In this document: in pieces, positions 8,648-17,678 of the stretch
How the letters are laid out: every line of letters starts with the position of its first letter
Position numbering within the stretch: the stretch's first letter is position 1
Assembly (NCBI GenBank): GCA_902788605.1
Contig: CADAKX010000043.1
Span: forward strand, 1 to 64,000
Source of the DNA: an uncultured Prevotellaceae bacterium
GTDB lineage: Bacteria; Bacteroidota; Bacteroidia; Bacteroidales; Bacteroidaceae
DNA length: 64,000 bases
Direction of reading: 5' to 3'
Program-made: the position numbers and the translations under genes
The notes under the pieces: generated by a model
What the model was told of the DNA's origin: nothing
What the model saw: the letters and a program-made list of their open reading frames with translations, nothing else
The model's database searches: none

Positions 8648-9711
8648 TTCTTCTTGCGTTTCTTCGCTTTGATTTCCTTGACTATGGCATACAACCGACG
8701 GAAGGTTGAGGGGGTGTCGGGGTGAGACTGGCGCCAAGCCTTCACGGCATCGCGATAATTGGGATCACGGGTGGTGATAAACAGGGACATCGTCAGATAA
8801 GCATCGGTCATCGTCTTAACAGGGCCGCGCAACAGACCCTGCACATCTTTTATGCAGAGCTCCACCTTGCCGCGGTTCTCGCGCAGATAGGCACATATGA
8901 GCTTCATGGCCGCAAAACGGGCCTGGTCTTCGGGGGCCTCGGCATAGATGCGGGAATAGGAGGCGAGGCGCTTAAGGCGCACCTTGTCGTCCTCGGCCAG
9001 TTCCTCGGAGTAGCGCTGCTTAAAGCGGTGACTCAGCAGGTCGAGGACCTCTTCTTCGTAGTTAACAATGGGATTGCCACTGAGCAGGCGGCCTTTTTCC
9101 TTATCGACAAAGACGACATCTCCGGGATTGACATCGGGGAAATTCAAGCTCTTGGTGCGATTGAAGATATTCAGGGCCACGGTGATACTGGTGCGGTCTT
9201 TCTTCACACGAATCTCCTTGATCTCTGCGGTCTTGCCCACCCAGGGCTCCATCTGCAGGATGACCTTGTCGCCCACAGAGAAATGGTCCACGGGCTGGTC
9301 CAGGAAGAACTTCAGGTGATGGTCCTGAAGGGTCTTGATGAAGCAACGCATCTCGGTATCAGGAATGGTAACGGTCTTGCCGGTGGTATCACGGTAATGA
9401 TACATCCTGAAACGGGCGTTTTGGTTCCAGTCGGACTTCAACAGGGCCTCAATGCGCTCTTCGCTGGCCTGAACAAAAACAAAGTTCCTCAGGTCGCCAC
9501 GAAGGGCATTTTCATCGCCAGTGGGATTATACTGCCGGTCGTCCACCTTGTCGTCTGAAGTATGGTCCACAGCAATATGGGGCATATTCAGATAGGGCAA
9601 GTAAACTTGATTACTTGCAAACTCTGGCTGAAGCATCTGTTCTATCCAGTTGGGGTTCATGTGAATCATCACATACCAAGCAATGCGTTGCGTATTCTCG
9701 TTTGCCATCAT
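8644..9711 (-). CDS. NusG/UpxY-like transcription antiterminator with long C-terminal extension
   Basis: A 355-residue protein with an N-terminal NGN-like domain (WYVMIHMNPNWIEQML near residue 12, LRNFVFVQAS near 75) and a KOW-like segment, FSVGDKVILQMEPWVGKTAE, near residue 143-162. UpxY proteins of this type act on RNA polymerase at the 5' leader of surface-structure operons and are usually about 180 residues; this one has about 170 extra, largely helical and basic residues ending KAKKRKKK. It is first in an operon with two FimB/Mfa2-like lipoproteins and has a 150-nt leader, so it may control that operon. It is not at the head of the exopolysaccharide locus. Confidence 0.78.
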   Translation of the reverse strand: MMANENTQRIAWYVMIHMNPNWIEQMLQPEFASNQVYLPYLNMPHIAVDHTSDDKVDDRQYNPTGDENALRGDLRNFVFVQASEERIEALLKSDWNQNARFRMYHYRDTTGKTVTIPDTEMRCFIKTLQDHHLKFFLDQPVDHFSVGDKVILQMEPWVGKTAEIKEIRVKKDRTSITVALNIFNRTKSLNFPDVNPGDVVFVDKEKGRLLSGNPIVNYEEEVLDLLSHRFKQRYSEELAEDDKVRLKRLASYSRIYAEAPEDQARFAAMKLICAYLRENRGKVELCIKDVQGLLRGPVKTMTDAYLTMSLFITTRDPNYRDAVKAWRQSHPDTPSTFRRLYAIVKEIKAKKRKKK

Positions 9712-9866
9712 ACACTATTCTTTCTTGTCCCGGCAGCTTTCACTGCAAGAACGAACCTATTGATTTTGAGCGGTTTACGCTCACCCACGGTCAACCTCAC
9801 CCTTGCGGAGCCCCGAGAAACCCATACAACAGGTTTTCGTCCGACGGTTGGTTTACCTATAAATAG
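9712..9866 (-). promoter_or_regulatory. Long structured 5' leader of the NusG-like/fimbrial operon
   Basis: About 150 nt separate the predicted transcription start from the NusG-like ATG. The leader contains a clean hairpin (TGAGCG/CGCTCA around 9769-9785), a second GC-rich region (CTCGGGGCTCCGCAAGGGTG), and a possible 14-codon reading frame starting MGFSGLRKG. UpxY-family antiterminators work through such leaders. I cannot match it to a named RNA family. Confidence 0.5.
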
Positions 9867-9872
9867 TGGCTG

Positions 9873-9880
9873 CAAAGGTA
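9873..9880 (-). promoter_or_regulatory. -7 promoter box TACCTTTG for the NusG-like/fimbrial operon
   Basis: TACCTTTG followed by CAGCC on the minus strand, preceded by a T-rich stretch. It fits the Bacteroidota -7 consensus and places the start near 9866. Confidence 0.75.
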
Positions 9881-10043
9881 CAAAAAAAATTCGACACATG
9901 TCTATTTTTTTATGAAAAATTGAAAAAACCTCAATTTTTCTTGTTATTTCAAAACGATAATTTTTTGCAGGCTTTGCCTGCTAGGATTTTTCATACCAAC
10001 TATCATTCTTCTTACTTCTTCAATCAGCAACTAAATTTTCTTT

Positions 10044-10779
10044 TTCACAACTACCCAACCCTCCTTGCCTAAGGAGGGCTTCGACCTACCCCCGGCCCCC
10101 TCCCTTTCCAGGGAGGGCTCCAACCGCGACTGCTCGTCGCTCATTCATTAAGGTAAGCGCGGACCATCAGAGGTCCGGCTTGATTTTTTTATCGGCTGGC
10201 GCGGTGTTGGCATCTTCACACAAACATATTCCTTAAAACATCTTACATCTTCTTGCGTCCCTTCGGTAGCAAGCGTCTCGCAAAGCTCGCCGAGCGCCAT
10301 CAAACATCTTCCTTCTTACATCAAACATCTTACTTCTTTTTTCACAACTACCCAACCCTCCTTGCCTAAGGAGGGCTTCGACCTACCCCCGGCCCCCTCC
10401 CTTTCCAGGGATGGCTCCAACCGCGACTGCTCGTCGCTCATTCATTAAGGTAAGCTCGGACCATCAGAGGTCCGGCTTGGCGTTTTTATCGGCTTGCGCG
10501 GTGTTGGCATCTTCACACAAACATCTTCCTTCTTCCATCAGCCATCTTCCCTCATCCCTCTTACATCATACATCTTCCTAGATAATATGCGGGGCAAGCC
10601 CCGCGGGTCACCATCTACCCCAACCCCTTCTTGTTCCTTAAGAAGGGGCTTCAACCCACCCCCGGCCCCCTCCCTTTCCAGGGAGGGCTCCAACCGCGAC
10701 TGCTCGTCGCTCATTCACTAAGGTAAGCTCGGACCATCAGAGGTCCGGCTTGAGTTTTTTTATCGGCTGGCGCGGTGTT
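10044..10779. repeat. Three copies of a ~185-bp composite repeat with palindromes and a hairpin
   Basis: Copies 10044-10227 and 10341-10524 are nearly identical with a period of 297 bp; a diverged third copy spans 10612-10779. Each has a CCTCC...GGAGG palindrome, then a CCCCCGGCCCCCTCCC...GGGAGG palindrome (the element also found in frame in pyrG, gltD and gltB), and a hairpin CGGACC-ATCAGA-GGTCCG (10160-10177) followed by a T-run, like an intrinsic terminator. Between copies lie ATCTTCC/TTCTTAC heptamers. The 9900-11597 stretch holds no gene I can support. Confidence 0.88.
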
Positions 10780-10794
10780 TACGCAATGGGGGAT

Positions 10795-11590
10795 ATTTGC
10801 AAAGCAAATAATATTTCTGCTATTTCTGCGATTTCTGCGGGACCTAAAAAAAAATTTGTTAGATTTGGGAAATTTGGGAGATTTCTGCCCCGAAGGGGCA
10901 CTTCTTTATTAATGTCCCGCAGAAATAGCGGAAATAGCAGAAATGTTTTCCTTCGGAAAAATGCCTCGAGTGGTTGCGTATACCAAATATTTGCAGAGCA
11001 AATAAAATTTCTGCGATTTCTGCGATTTCTGCGGGACTTAAAAAATATATTTGAGTGCGCTTCGCGCAGAAATCTTTCAAATCATTCAAATCTTACAGTT
11101 ATATTTGGAAAATTTGTCAAATCGAACAAAATCGAAACCGCTCGAGCTCTGCTCACTTGCTACCAACGGGACGCAAGAAATCGAACAGAAAAAAAGGTCT
11201 CGCAGAAAGCGCAGAAAGCGCAGAAATGTTTTCCTTCGGAAAAATGCCTCGAGTAGTTGCGCATACCAAATATTTGCAGAGCAAATAATATTTCTGCGAT
11301 TTGACTTTCCCCTTCGGGCCGTCGAGCTAAACCTTCTGCGATTTCTTGCGTCCCGTTGGTAGCAAGCGTCACCCTTCGGGATGCCGAGCGCTGCGGGACT
11401 AAAAAAAATTTTGTTAGATTTGGGAAATTTGGGAGATTTCTGCCCCGAAGGGGCACTTCTTTATTAATGTCCCGCAGAAATAGCAGAAATAACAGAAATG
11501 TTTTCCTTCGGAAAATGACCCTTGAGAATCTGCCTACCAAATATTTCTGCGCTTTCTGCGCTTTCTGCGAGACTAAAAATCTATTGCGGG
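10795..11590. repeat. GCAGAAA-type repeat island
   Basis: Stacked repeat modules: GATTTGGGAAATTTGGGAG with CCCCGAAGGGGCAC (10862-10905 and 11416-11460), TTCCTTCGGAAAAATGCCTC with ATATTTGCAGAGCAAATA (10943-11010, 11225-11292, and inverted at 6537-6600), TTTCTGCGATTTCTGCG tracts, and CGTCCCGTTGGTAGCAAGCG in both orientations. Long reading frames here are repeat translations, not genes. Confidence 0.85.
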
Positions 11591-11597
11591 AAAGAAA

Positions 11598-12347
11598 TTA
11601 TCTTAGTTCGATTCTGAGGGCTGCACCAACGGAGAGGGAGCGGCATTTGATGAGGGAGGCCTGGAGCTGGAGGTAGCGGAAGAGGACGCAGTCCGTTCCG
11701 ATATTGAAGCCCTCACCATCGTACTCGGCAATGGCACGAAGAGGCGTGTAGATGGATGGACGGAGGGTGAGGCCACCGACAACGCCATTCCATCGGCTGT
11801 TGTAGGATTTCTCCCACTTACGATAGGCCAGATGACCACCAAGGATACCGAAGGGCAGGTCGAGATGCTTGGAGGCTGCCACATAGAAATTGCGGAAATA
11901 GAAACTCTTGGAGTCACCATCACGCTGACCAATCACATCATTGCCACCAATCACCACGGAGGGCCAGTAGCGCCCCTCGTTTAACGGACGAACGCGAACC
12001 GAGAAGTAACGGTCCTTGGAATAGAAGCCTATCTCGTCGGAATTGGGGTTCAGATTCTTGCGGAACTTCATCAGGGTAAAGCTATAACCCGCCTCCAGCC
12101 ATTTCAGTGGCGTGGCCGAGATATACCAGTTGGATGACGCATATTTCTCGCCCTCGAAACGCATCTCGTCGGGCATCATATCAACGGGAAGGGCATGCAC
12201 ACCAAAACGAAGGGTCTCGATGGTATCCATCTCTGCCGATGGCACATGAATCAATCCATTCATACCCGTATATTGCTGGGCAAAGACCATGCCACCACCC
12301 ACAGGCAGAAGCCACAATATCAGCAGAAAAAGTAATACTTTTTTCAT
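11598..12347 (-). CDS. YjbH domain-type outer membrane protein
   Basis: A 249-residue protein with signal peptide (MKKVLLFLLILWLLPVGGG...FAQ) followed by YTGMNGLIHVPSAEMDTIET, the typical N-terminal block of YjbH-type exopolysaccharide outer membrane proteins, then alternating beta-strand patterns. Proteobacterial YjbH proteins are about 700 residues; here this gene covers the N-terminal type domain only. It overlaps the preceding barrel gene by 4 nt (ATGA). Probable role: outer-membrane component linked to exopolysaccharide secretion, consistent with the polysaccharide locus starting at 13874. Confidence 0.78.
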   Translation of the reverse strand: MKKVLLFLLILWLLPVGGGMVFAQQYTGMNGLIHVPSAEMDTIETLRFGVHALPVDMMPDEMRFEGEKYASSNWYISATPLKWLEAGYSFTLMKFRKNLNPNSDEIGFYSKDRYFSVRVRPLNEGRYWPSVVIGGNDVIGQRDGDSKSFYFRNFYVAASKHLDLPFGILGGHLAYRKWEKSYNSRWNGVVGGLTLRPSIYTPLRAIAEYDGEGFNIGTDCVLFRYLQLQASLIKCRSLSVGAALRIELR

Positions 12348-13273
12348 GGCTCCACCTCCTTTCTCAAACCCCAGTCCACGTCAATCAGGCGTTCACGACT
12401 ATTCTCTTCAGGATCAATCAAATAAGACTGCATGGCCTCGCCTCCGGCACGCGAACTGTGAGAGAGCACAAAATTCGATGCGGGTCGTGCCACCACTTTG
12501 TCACGACTTTTCTTATAGGGCGGTATCATAAATATAATCTTGAAACCGGCATTCGTCCGGTACTGTTGGCCATCGAAAGCATTCGACGCCAAATCACCCA
12601 TACGCAACTGCGCATAGGCCAACAGCGTGATGTGTTTGAAATGGCGCATCACATCCAACTGCAAGCCATAGTCACCACCCACATAACGACCACCATACAG
12701 TCGGAATTCAATATTCTGGGGCTGCAGATAGACATCGGCTCCCACCAAACCTGTCACCTTGTAGTTATGGTGAAAGTAGGTATCATAGTTGCCACTGAGA
12801 TCGGCACCCAACATCCAACCCGAGGTCAGTCCAACCTGCGCATTGAGCAGAAGCCAGGAGTTGACTGGCCACGCCCACCTGGCATCGATGCCATAGCGCT
12901 CGTTGCCAAACAAGCCTGCCGTCAGCATCAGGTGTTGGTTGGCATCGTTGAAATGCAACTGGTGTGACACCGTGGCCATGTTGAACCGCATGTATTTATA
13001 GGTAACGTCGCGAAAGGTATAGCCTTCGCTAATCAAGGGAAGAAGCGTTTGAGCAGCGATCGTCCAGTCATGCCCCAAATGCCAGCGAAGACCGGGCAGC
13101 GCATTAATCTGAACATCGTACAGGCGAAGCCAGTTGGTATCGGCATAGCCCAAGGTGGCCCCGCAGAACAGTTCCAGTTGTCCGGCAGGAGCAGACTCCT
13201 GCTGCGCAGCCGTCTGTCCGCTACAGACTTGAGATAAAAGAATCGTAACTAAAAAAACTAATTTACGTAGCAT
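12344..13273 (-). CDS. YjbH-like outer membrane beta-barrel protein
   Basis: A 309-residue exported protein (MLRKLVFLVTILLSQVCSG signal). The rest has beta-strand periodicity with aromatic ends, e.g. MLTAGLFGNERYGIDARWAW, WMLGADLSGNYD and EFRLYGGRYVGGDYGLQLDV, typical of YjbH-type barrels. The start at 13273 is used because a further upstream ATG would place coding sequence inside tmRNA. It is coupled to the YjbH gene by an ATGA overlap, so the pair may act as a split YjbH. Facing away from the exopolysaccharide operon, with ssrA between. Confidence 0.7.
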   Translation of the reverse strand: MLRKLVFLVTILLSQVCSGQTAAQQESAPAGQLELFCGATLGYADTNWLRLYDVQINALPGLRWHLGHDWTIAAQTLLPLISEGYTFRDVTYKYMRFNMATVSHQLHFNDANQHLMLTAGLFGNERYGIDARWAWPVNSWLLLNAQVGLTSGWMLGADLSGNYDTYFHHNYKVTGLVGADVYLQPQNIEFRLYGGRYVGGDYGLQLDVMRHFKHITLLAYAQLRMGDLASNAFDGQQYRTNAGFKIIFMIPPYKKSRDKVVARPASNFVLSHSSRAGGEAMQSYLIDPEENSRERLIDVDWGLRKEVEP

Positions 13274-13303
13274 AATGAGATTCCTCACAAAGGCTAATAA
13301 TAG

Positions 13304-13703
13304 TGGAGCTGGAGGGAGTCGAACCCTCGTCCGCACAAGGAAACCATACGCTTTCTACACGCTTATCTTGGCCTTCATTTTCGTGCAGCGGCAAGACCCA
13401 AGCCACCAACCACTGCCTTATCTCCTAAAACTTCATCTGCCAGTCGGAGCGCCCAACAAACTATTTCCGATTTAACCTGCGCCACTGTACCCTCGGATTC
13501 GGAACAAGATCCTTGGAGCGACGTCCCGTTCCCTCACCTTGTAAGGGAATTAAGCCGATAATCTACTATACTTCGATTAGGCAGCGAGAGCATACTCATT
13601 GTTGCCAATTAATTTTCCGACAGAAGAGATTAAGGAGCCTCCCATCGCCCAGCTCCGCGTGCTTACGTACCATTTCATCTTGCCGTCAAATCCAGTCAAC
13701 CCC
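13304..13703 (-). ncRNA. ssrA: Transfer-messenger RNA (tmRNA)
   Basis: Rescues stalled ribosomes and tags the nascent chain. The 5' end GGGGTTGACTGGATTTGACGG pairs with the 3' acceptor strand CAGCTCCA (7 bp with G-U pairs); the T-arm reads GGGTTCGACTCCC. The tag frame, around 13575-13615, reads GGCAACAATGAG...GCTGCCTAA, ending NNEYALAA, and is probably preceded by GKLIG. CCA is not encoded. A promoter lies upstream. Confidence 0.93.
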
Positions 13704-13739
13704 AAACAGTCAACCAGGCAAAATGCCGGTATTGCGGTG

Positions 13740-13747
13740 CAAAGATA
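13740..13747 (-). promoter_or_regulatory. -7 promoter box TATCTTTG for ssrA
   Basis: TATCTTTGCACC on the minus strand, about 37 nt before the mature tmRNA 5' end; the extra leader would be removed by processing. Confidence 0.8.
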
Positions 13748-13789
13748 CGAAAAAAAGTTAATACCAGAGAAGGTTTTAATATTTTTTTG

Positions 13790-13797
13790 TACCTTTG
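13790..13797 (+). promoter_or_regulatory. -7 promoter box TACCTTTG for the exopolysaccharide operon
   Basis: TACCTTTGCAATAATTTTGC about 76 nt before the exporter ATG, preceded by a T-rich stretch. Divergent from the ssrA promoter 43 nt away. Confidence 0.78.
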
Positions 13798-13873
13798 CAA
13801 TAATTTTGCAGAAATGGAGTTAAATATATAACGCATGACGCATAAAAAAGACTAAATACATATTATAAATATA

Positions 13874-16477
13874 ATGAAAAAATTATTCTTCCTCTTGGGG
13901 ATGCTTTTCATGACCTGCATGACGGTCAGCGCCCAATCGGCCATGACCGACGAACAGGTCATCAAATTTGTGATGAAAGAGCAGAAGGCTGGTTCTACAC
14001 AACAGGAGATTGCCGTGAAACTGGTACAGAAGGGTGTGACTACCGACCAGATCAAGCGCGTGCAGAAAAAGGTGGAGCGTCTGAAAAAAGACGAGGGCCT
14101 GGGAGCCGTGGGCGACAAGACTCTGGGTACCGACAAACGCCAGCGCAAGGCTAATGGCGACCCCAAAAACGACAATAAGTCCTCACAGCGACTGAAGGAC
14201 AAGAGTCCCAGGCGCATCGTCTCCCTGGATGACGAAGAAGATCCCGAGAATACTGAGGACTACAAGGCTGGATTGCTGAAGAAAGATATGGACGTGTTTA
14301 TGCCCGACTCGTTTGACCTGTATGACCGCAAGGTGATCCAGGACTACCTGAAGGCTAAGGACGAATATGAGAAAAAGGCTCAGAAGAAGATCTTCGGTCA
14401 CGACCTGTTTCAGAAGGAGGGCCTGACCTTCGAGCCACCCATGAACGTGGCTACGCCTCAGAACTATGTGCTGGGGCCTGGCGATGTGGTGTTTATCGAT
14501 ATCTATGGGGCTTCGCAGAAAAGCGTAGAGGCCACCATCACTCCCGACGGACAGGCTATCGTAGAGGACTTTGGTCCCATCCAGATTGGTGGCCTCACCG
14601 TGGCTCAAGCCAGTCAGCGAGTAAAGTCGCAACTGAAGAGTCGCTACAGCAGTTCGCAGATTATGTTCTCGGTGGGACAAACCCGCACCATCACGGTCAA
14701 CGTAATGGGTGAGGTGACCACCCCGGGTTCCTATACACTCTCGGCTTTCGCCACCGTGTTCCACGCCCTGTATATGGCTGGTGGTCCCAACGAGATTGGT
14801 ACATTGCGAAATATCAAGGTGTATCGCAACAACCGACTGATCACCACGGTGGATGTGTATGACTATATCCTGAACGGCAACCTGAAGGGCAATGTGCGCC
14901 TGGCTGACAATGACGTGATCACCGTGGGCACCTATGACTGCTTAGTGAGTGCCAATGGTAAGGTGAAGCGCCCCATGTACTATGAGATGAAGCGTGACGA
15001 GAGCATGAAGTCACTGCTGAACTATGCCGGTGACTTTGCCAGCGATGCTTATCGCAAGTCGGTACGCGTGATCCGTAAGATGGGCTCTCAGATGAGTGTG
15101 TTCAACGTGAACGAGTTTGATATGAGCTCATTTAAGATTGCTGACGGTGACTCTGTACTGGTGGACTCTGTGCTGAACCGCTATCAGAACATGGTGGAGG
15201 TAAAGGGTGCTGTGTTCCGTCCGGGTATGTATCAACTGGGCAGTCAGATTACCAGCGTGAAGAGCTTGATGGAGAACTGTGAGGGCGTCACTGAGGAGGC
15301 CTTTACGGCCCATGCCGTGATGCACCGCATGAAGAAGGACCGCACCCTCGAGGTGGTGCCAGTGGACCTGGCCGGCATCATGGAGGGTACTGCCAGTGAT
15401 ATCATCCTGCAAAATGAGGATGTGCTCTTCGTGCCCACGCGTCAGGATGTACAGGAGGAGCAGACCATCACCATCCATGGTGAGGTGCAGTATCCTGGCG
15501 TCTATCGCTATGCGGCCAACGAGACCCTCGAGGACTTCGTGCTGCAGGCTGGTGGACTGAAAGAGACAGCTGCCATGGTGAATGTCTTTGTGTCGCGTCG
15601 CGTGATCAACCCCAAGGCTACTGAGGCTGACTCGATCCTGGGTCACTCGTTTAACTTCGCCCTGAAGGATGGCTTCGTGATTGATGGTGAGCAGGGCTTC
15701 CATCTGGAGCCTTTCGATGAGGTGTTTGTGCGTAAGAGTCCTGGTTACCGCGTTCAGCAGAACGTCAGCGTGGATGGCGAGGTGCAGTTCAGTGGCGAAT
15801 ATACGCTCACCAAGCAGAACGAGCGCTTGAGTGACTTGATCAAGAAGGCTGGTGGCGTGACCAACATCGCCTATGTGGCTGGTGCCCGTCTGGAGCGCAA
15901 GATGAATGAGGCTGAGCGCATTCGCTATGAGGAGTCGGTGAAGATGCAGCGCCAACAGCAGGAGGCCACCATGATGGAGCAGGCCCTGAAGAGTGGCCGC
16001 TCAGTGAATGAGATCAAGGCTGCCACCTCGGCTGCCCAGGAGAAACTGAAGATCCCCGAGACCTATTTCGTGGGCATCGAGTTGGAAAAGGCTCTGGCAA
16101 AGCCCGGCAGCGATGCTGACATCGTATTGCGTGAGGGCGACAGACTGGTGGTACCTGGTCTGACCAGTACCGTGAAGATCAGTGGTGAGGTGATGTATCC
16201 CAATACTGTGGGCTATATTGCCGGTAAGAAGGCAAAATACTACATCAACCAGGCTGGTGGCTATGGCTCCAACGCTAAGAAGAACAAGGCGTATGTCATC
16301 TATATGAATGGTGACGTGGCAAAAGTCAAGAACAGCACCAAGCTGCGCCCCGGTTGTGAGATTGTGGTGCCCCAGAAGGCTGTTAATCGAATGACAACCA
16401 CTGAGACTATGGCACTGGGTACTGGCGTTGCCTCTATCGCCACCATGATTGCCACTATTGCGAACTTGATGAAGTAA
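13874..16477 (+). CDS. Polysaccharide export outer membrane protein, Wza-like, multi-SLBB
   Basis: Forms the outer-membrane export channel of the capsule/exopolysaccharide machine. The 867-residue protein has a signal peptide (MKKLFFLLGMLFMTCMTVSA), a charged linker, a polysaccharide-export domain from about residue 196 (NYVLGPGDVVFIDIYG), then several SLBB-type repeats (TVNVMGEVTTPGSYTLS, VEVKGAVFRPGMYQLG, ITIHGEVQYPGVYRYA, VSVDGEVQFSGEYTL, VKISGEVMYPNTVGY), and a hydrophobic C-terminal helix (ALGTGVASIATMIATIANL) that could cross the outer membrane as in Wza. It is longer than E. coli Wza (about 380), as is common in Bacteroidota. First gene of the locus. Confidence 0.92.
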   Translation: MKKLFFLLGMLFMTCMTVSAQSAMTDEQVIKFVMKEQKAGSTQQEIAVKLVQKGVTTDQIKRVQKKVERLKKDEGLGAVGDKTLGTDKRQRKANGDPKNDNKSSQRLKDKSPRRIVSLDDEEDPENTEDYKAGLLKKDMDVFMPDSFDLYDRKVIQDYLKAKDEYEKKAQKKIFGHDLFQKEGLTFEPPMNVATPQNYVLGPGDVVFIDIYGASQKSVEATITPDGQAIVEDFGPIQIGGLTVAQASQRVKSQLKSRYSSSQIMFSVGQTRTITVNVMGEVTTPGSYTLSAFATVFHALYMAGGPNEIGTLRNIKVYRNNRLITTVDVYDYILNGNLKGNVRLADNDVITVGTYDCLVSANGKVKRPMYYEMKRDESMKSLLNYAGDFASDAYRKSVRVIRKMGSQMSVFNVNEFDMSSFKIADGDSVLVDSVLNRYQNMVEVKGAVFRPGMYQLGSQITSVKSLMENCEGVTEEAFTAHAVMHRMKKDRTLEVVPVDLAGIMEGTASDIILQNEDVLFVPTRQDVQEEQTITIHGEVQYPGVYRYAANETLEDFVLQAGGLKETAAMVNVFVSRRVINPKATEADSILGHSFNFALKDGFVIDGEQGFHLEPFDEVFVRKSPGYRVQQNVSVDGEVQFSGEYTLTKQNERLSDLIKKAGGVTNIAYVAGARLERKMNEAERIRYEESVKMQRQQQEATMMEQALKSGRSVNEIKAATSAAQEKLKIPETYFVGIELEKALAKPGSDADIVLREGDRLVVPGLTSTVKISGEVMYPNTVGYIAGKKAKYYINQAGGYGSNAKKNKAYVIYMNGDVAKVKNSTKLRPGCEIVVPQKAVNRMTTTETMALGTGVASIATMIATIANLMK

Positions 16478-16479
16478 GA

Positions 16480-16590
16480 GGGAAGAGGGAAGAAGGAAGA
16501 GGGAAGAAGTAAGAGGGAAGAAGGCTGATGTATGATGGCTGATGTATGATGGCTGATGTATGATGTATGAGGGCTGAAGGCTGATGTTTG
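16480..16590. repeat. Purine heptamer repeat tract between exporter and chain-length genes
   Basis: GAGGGAA/GAAGGAA units followed by repeated GATGGCTGATGTAT units. Same family (other strand) as ATCTTCC tracts at 10230-10340 and 10520-10580 and as the in-frame tracts at 27121-27205 and 42964-43010. Fills the gap inside the operon. Confidence 0.85.
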
Positions 16591-16603
16591 AAAATTAAAA
16601 AAT

Positions 16604-17647
16604 ATGGAAAATAATAAGGAGATGAAGGCCATAGACCTTCGAGAGATTATACAAACGATATGGAAACAGAGGATGCTTTTTGCGAAAGTGCTTCCTGTGG
16701 TTTTCATCCTGTCGTGTCTTTATATCATTTGTATCCCACGCACTTACAGCAGTGATACAACACTGGCACCAGAGCTAGACAACCCCATGTCGGGAGGAAC
16801 ACTGGGCGACATTGCCTCAACGCTGGGCTTCAACCTGTCGGATATGCAGACCAACGATGCCATCACGCCCCTGCTCTACCCCGACCTGATGGATGACAAC
16901 CAGTTTGTTGCCGACCTGCTAAGCATACAAGTAAGAAGCATGGATGGAGAAATCAAGTGCAGCTATGAGGACTATCTGAAGTCCTATCAGGAAAAGCCTT
17001 GGTGGGGAGATGTCTTTGACTGGATGAGGAGTTTTCTGCCAAAAGACGAGGATCCCAATAAAGACGCGAATATCGAGGGACTTGAGAACAGTCCCTATCT
17101 GCTCACCCAAGATGAGGATAACATCATGGAAATGGCCAGAAACAACATCTCGATGAGAGTGGACAAAAAGACTGGTATCATCTCTATCAAGACCACCGCA
17201 CAAGACGCACTCATCTGTAAGGCTTTGGCCGACAGTGCATGCGCACACCTGCAGGCGTTTATTACTGAGTACAGAACCAAGAAGGCCATCATTGACAAGG
17301 AGTACTATAAGCAACTGACAGAAGAGGCCAAGGAAAACTATGAAAAAGCACGCAGACTGTATGCCAGCTATGCGGATGCCAACAGTGAGGTGGTGCTGGC
17401 CAGCTACAGAACAAAACTGGACGACCTGGAGAACGACATGCAACTGAAATTCAACAACTACACGGCCATGACCACGCAGTATCAGGCTGCCCTGGCCAGG
17501 GTGCAGGAGCGCACACCGGCCTTCACCATGATCAAGGGGGCCACCGTTCCCTATAAGCCAACAGGACCCAAACGCATGATTTTCGTAGTGGGAATGCTGA
17601 TTTTCGCATCGATACTGTTGTCGCTGTATGTCACCATCAAGAAATAA
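16604..17647 (+). CDS. Wzz-type polysaccharide chain length determinant
   Basis: A 347-residue inner-membrane protein with the Wzz topology: transmembrane helix near residues 26-42 (VLPVVFILSCLYIICIP), a periplasmic domain with coiled-coil character (ITEYRTKKAIIDKEYYKQL onwards), and a second helix near the C-terminus (MIFVVGMLIFASILLSLYV) preceded by the conserved Pro-rich PYKPTGPKR. There is no C-terminal tyrosine kinase domain, so a kinase must be elsewhere or absent. Sets polymer length together with the Wzy-like gene immediately downstream. Confidence 0.88.
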   Translation: MENNKEMKAIDLREIIQTIWKQRMLFAKVLPVVFILSCLYIICIPRTYSSDTTLAPELDNPMSGGTLGDIASTLGFNLSDMQTNDAITPLLYPDLMDDNQFVADLLSIQVRSMDGEIKCSYEDYLKSYQEKPWWGDVFDWMRSFLPKDEDPNKDANIEGLENSPYLLTQDEDNIMEMARNNISMRVDKKTGIISIKTTAQDALICKALADSACAHLQAFITEYRTKKAIIDKEYYKQLTEEAKENYEKARRLYASYADANSEVVLASYRTKLDDLENDMQLKFNNYTAMTTQYQAALARVQERTPAFTMIKGATVPYKPTGPKRMIFVVGMLIFASILLSLYVTIKK

Positions 17648-17678
17648 GAAGAAGACACACACATACCGACGCTGACGA

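Noticed and set aside
9708..9899. A 63-codon frame upstream of the NusG-like gene ending GTRKNSV
   Set aside because: Its start lies before the predicted transcription start, and the region is better explained as an RNA leader.
10041..11590. Possible CRISPR array in the repeat island
   Set aside because: Repeats are long, unevenly spaced and occur in both orientations, spacers are themselves repeats, and no cas gene is present.
10494..11676. Several reading frames of 70-170 codons across the repeat island on both strands
   Set aside because: They translate repeat units (ISAISA, RRKRRK patterns), overlap each other in many frames and have no start signals.
13513..13823. Plus-strand short frames over 13500-13800
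   Set aside because: They lie antisense to tmRNA and its promoter.
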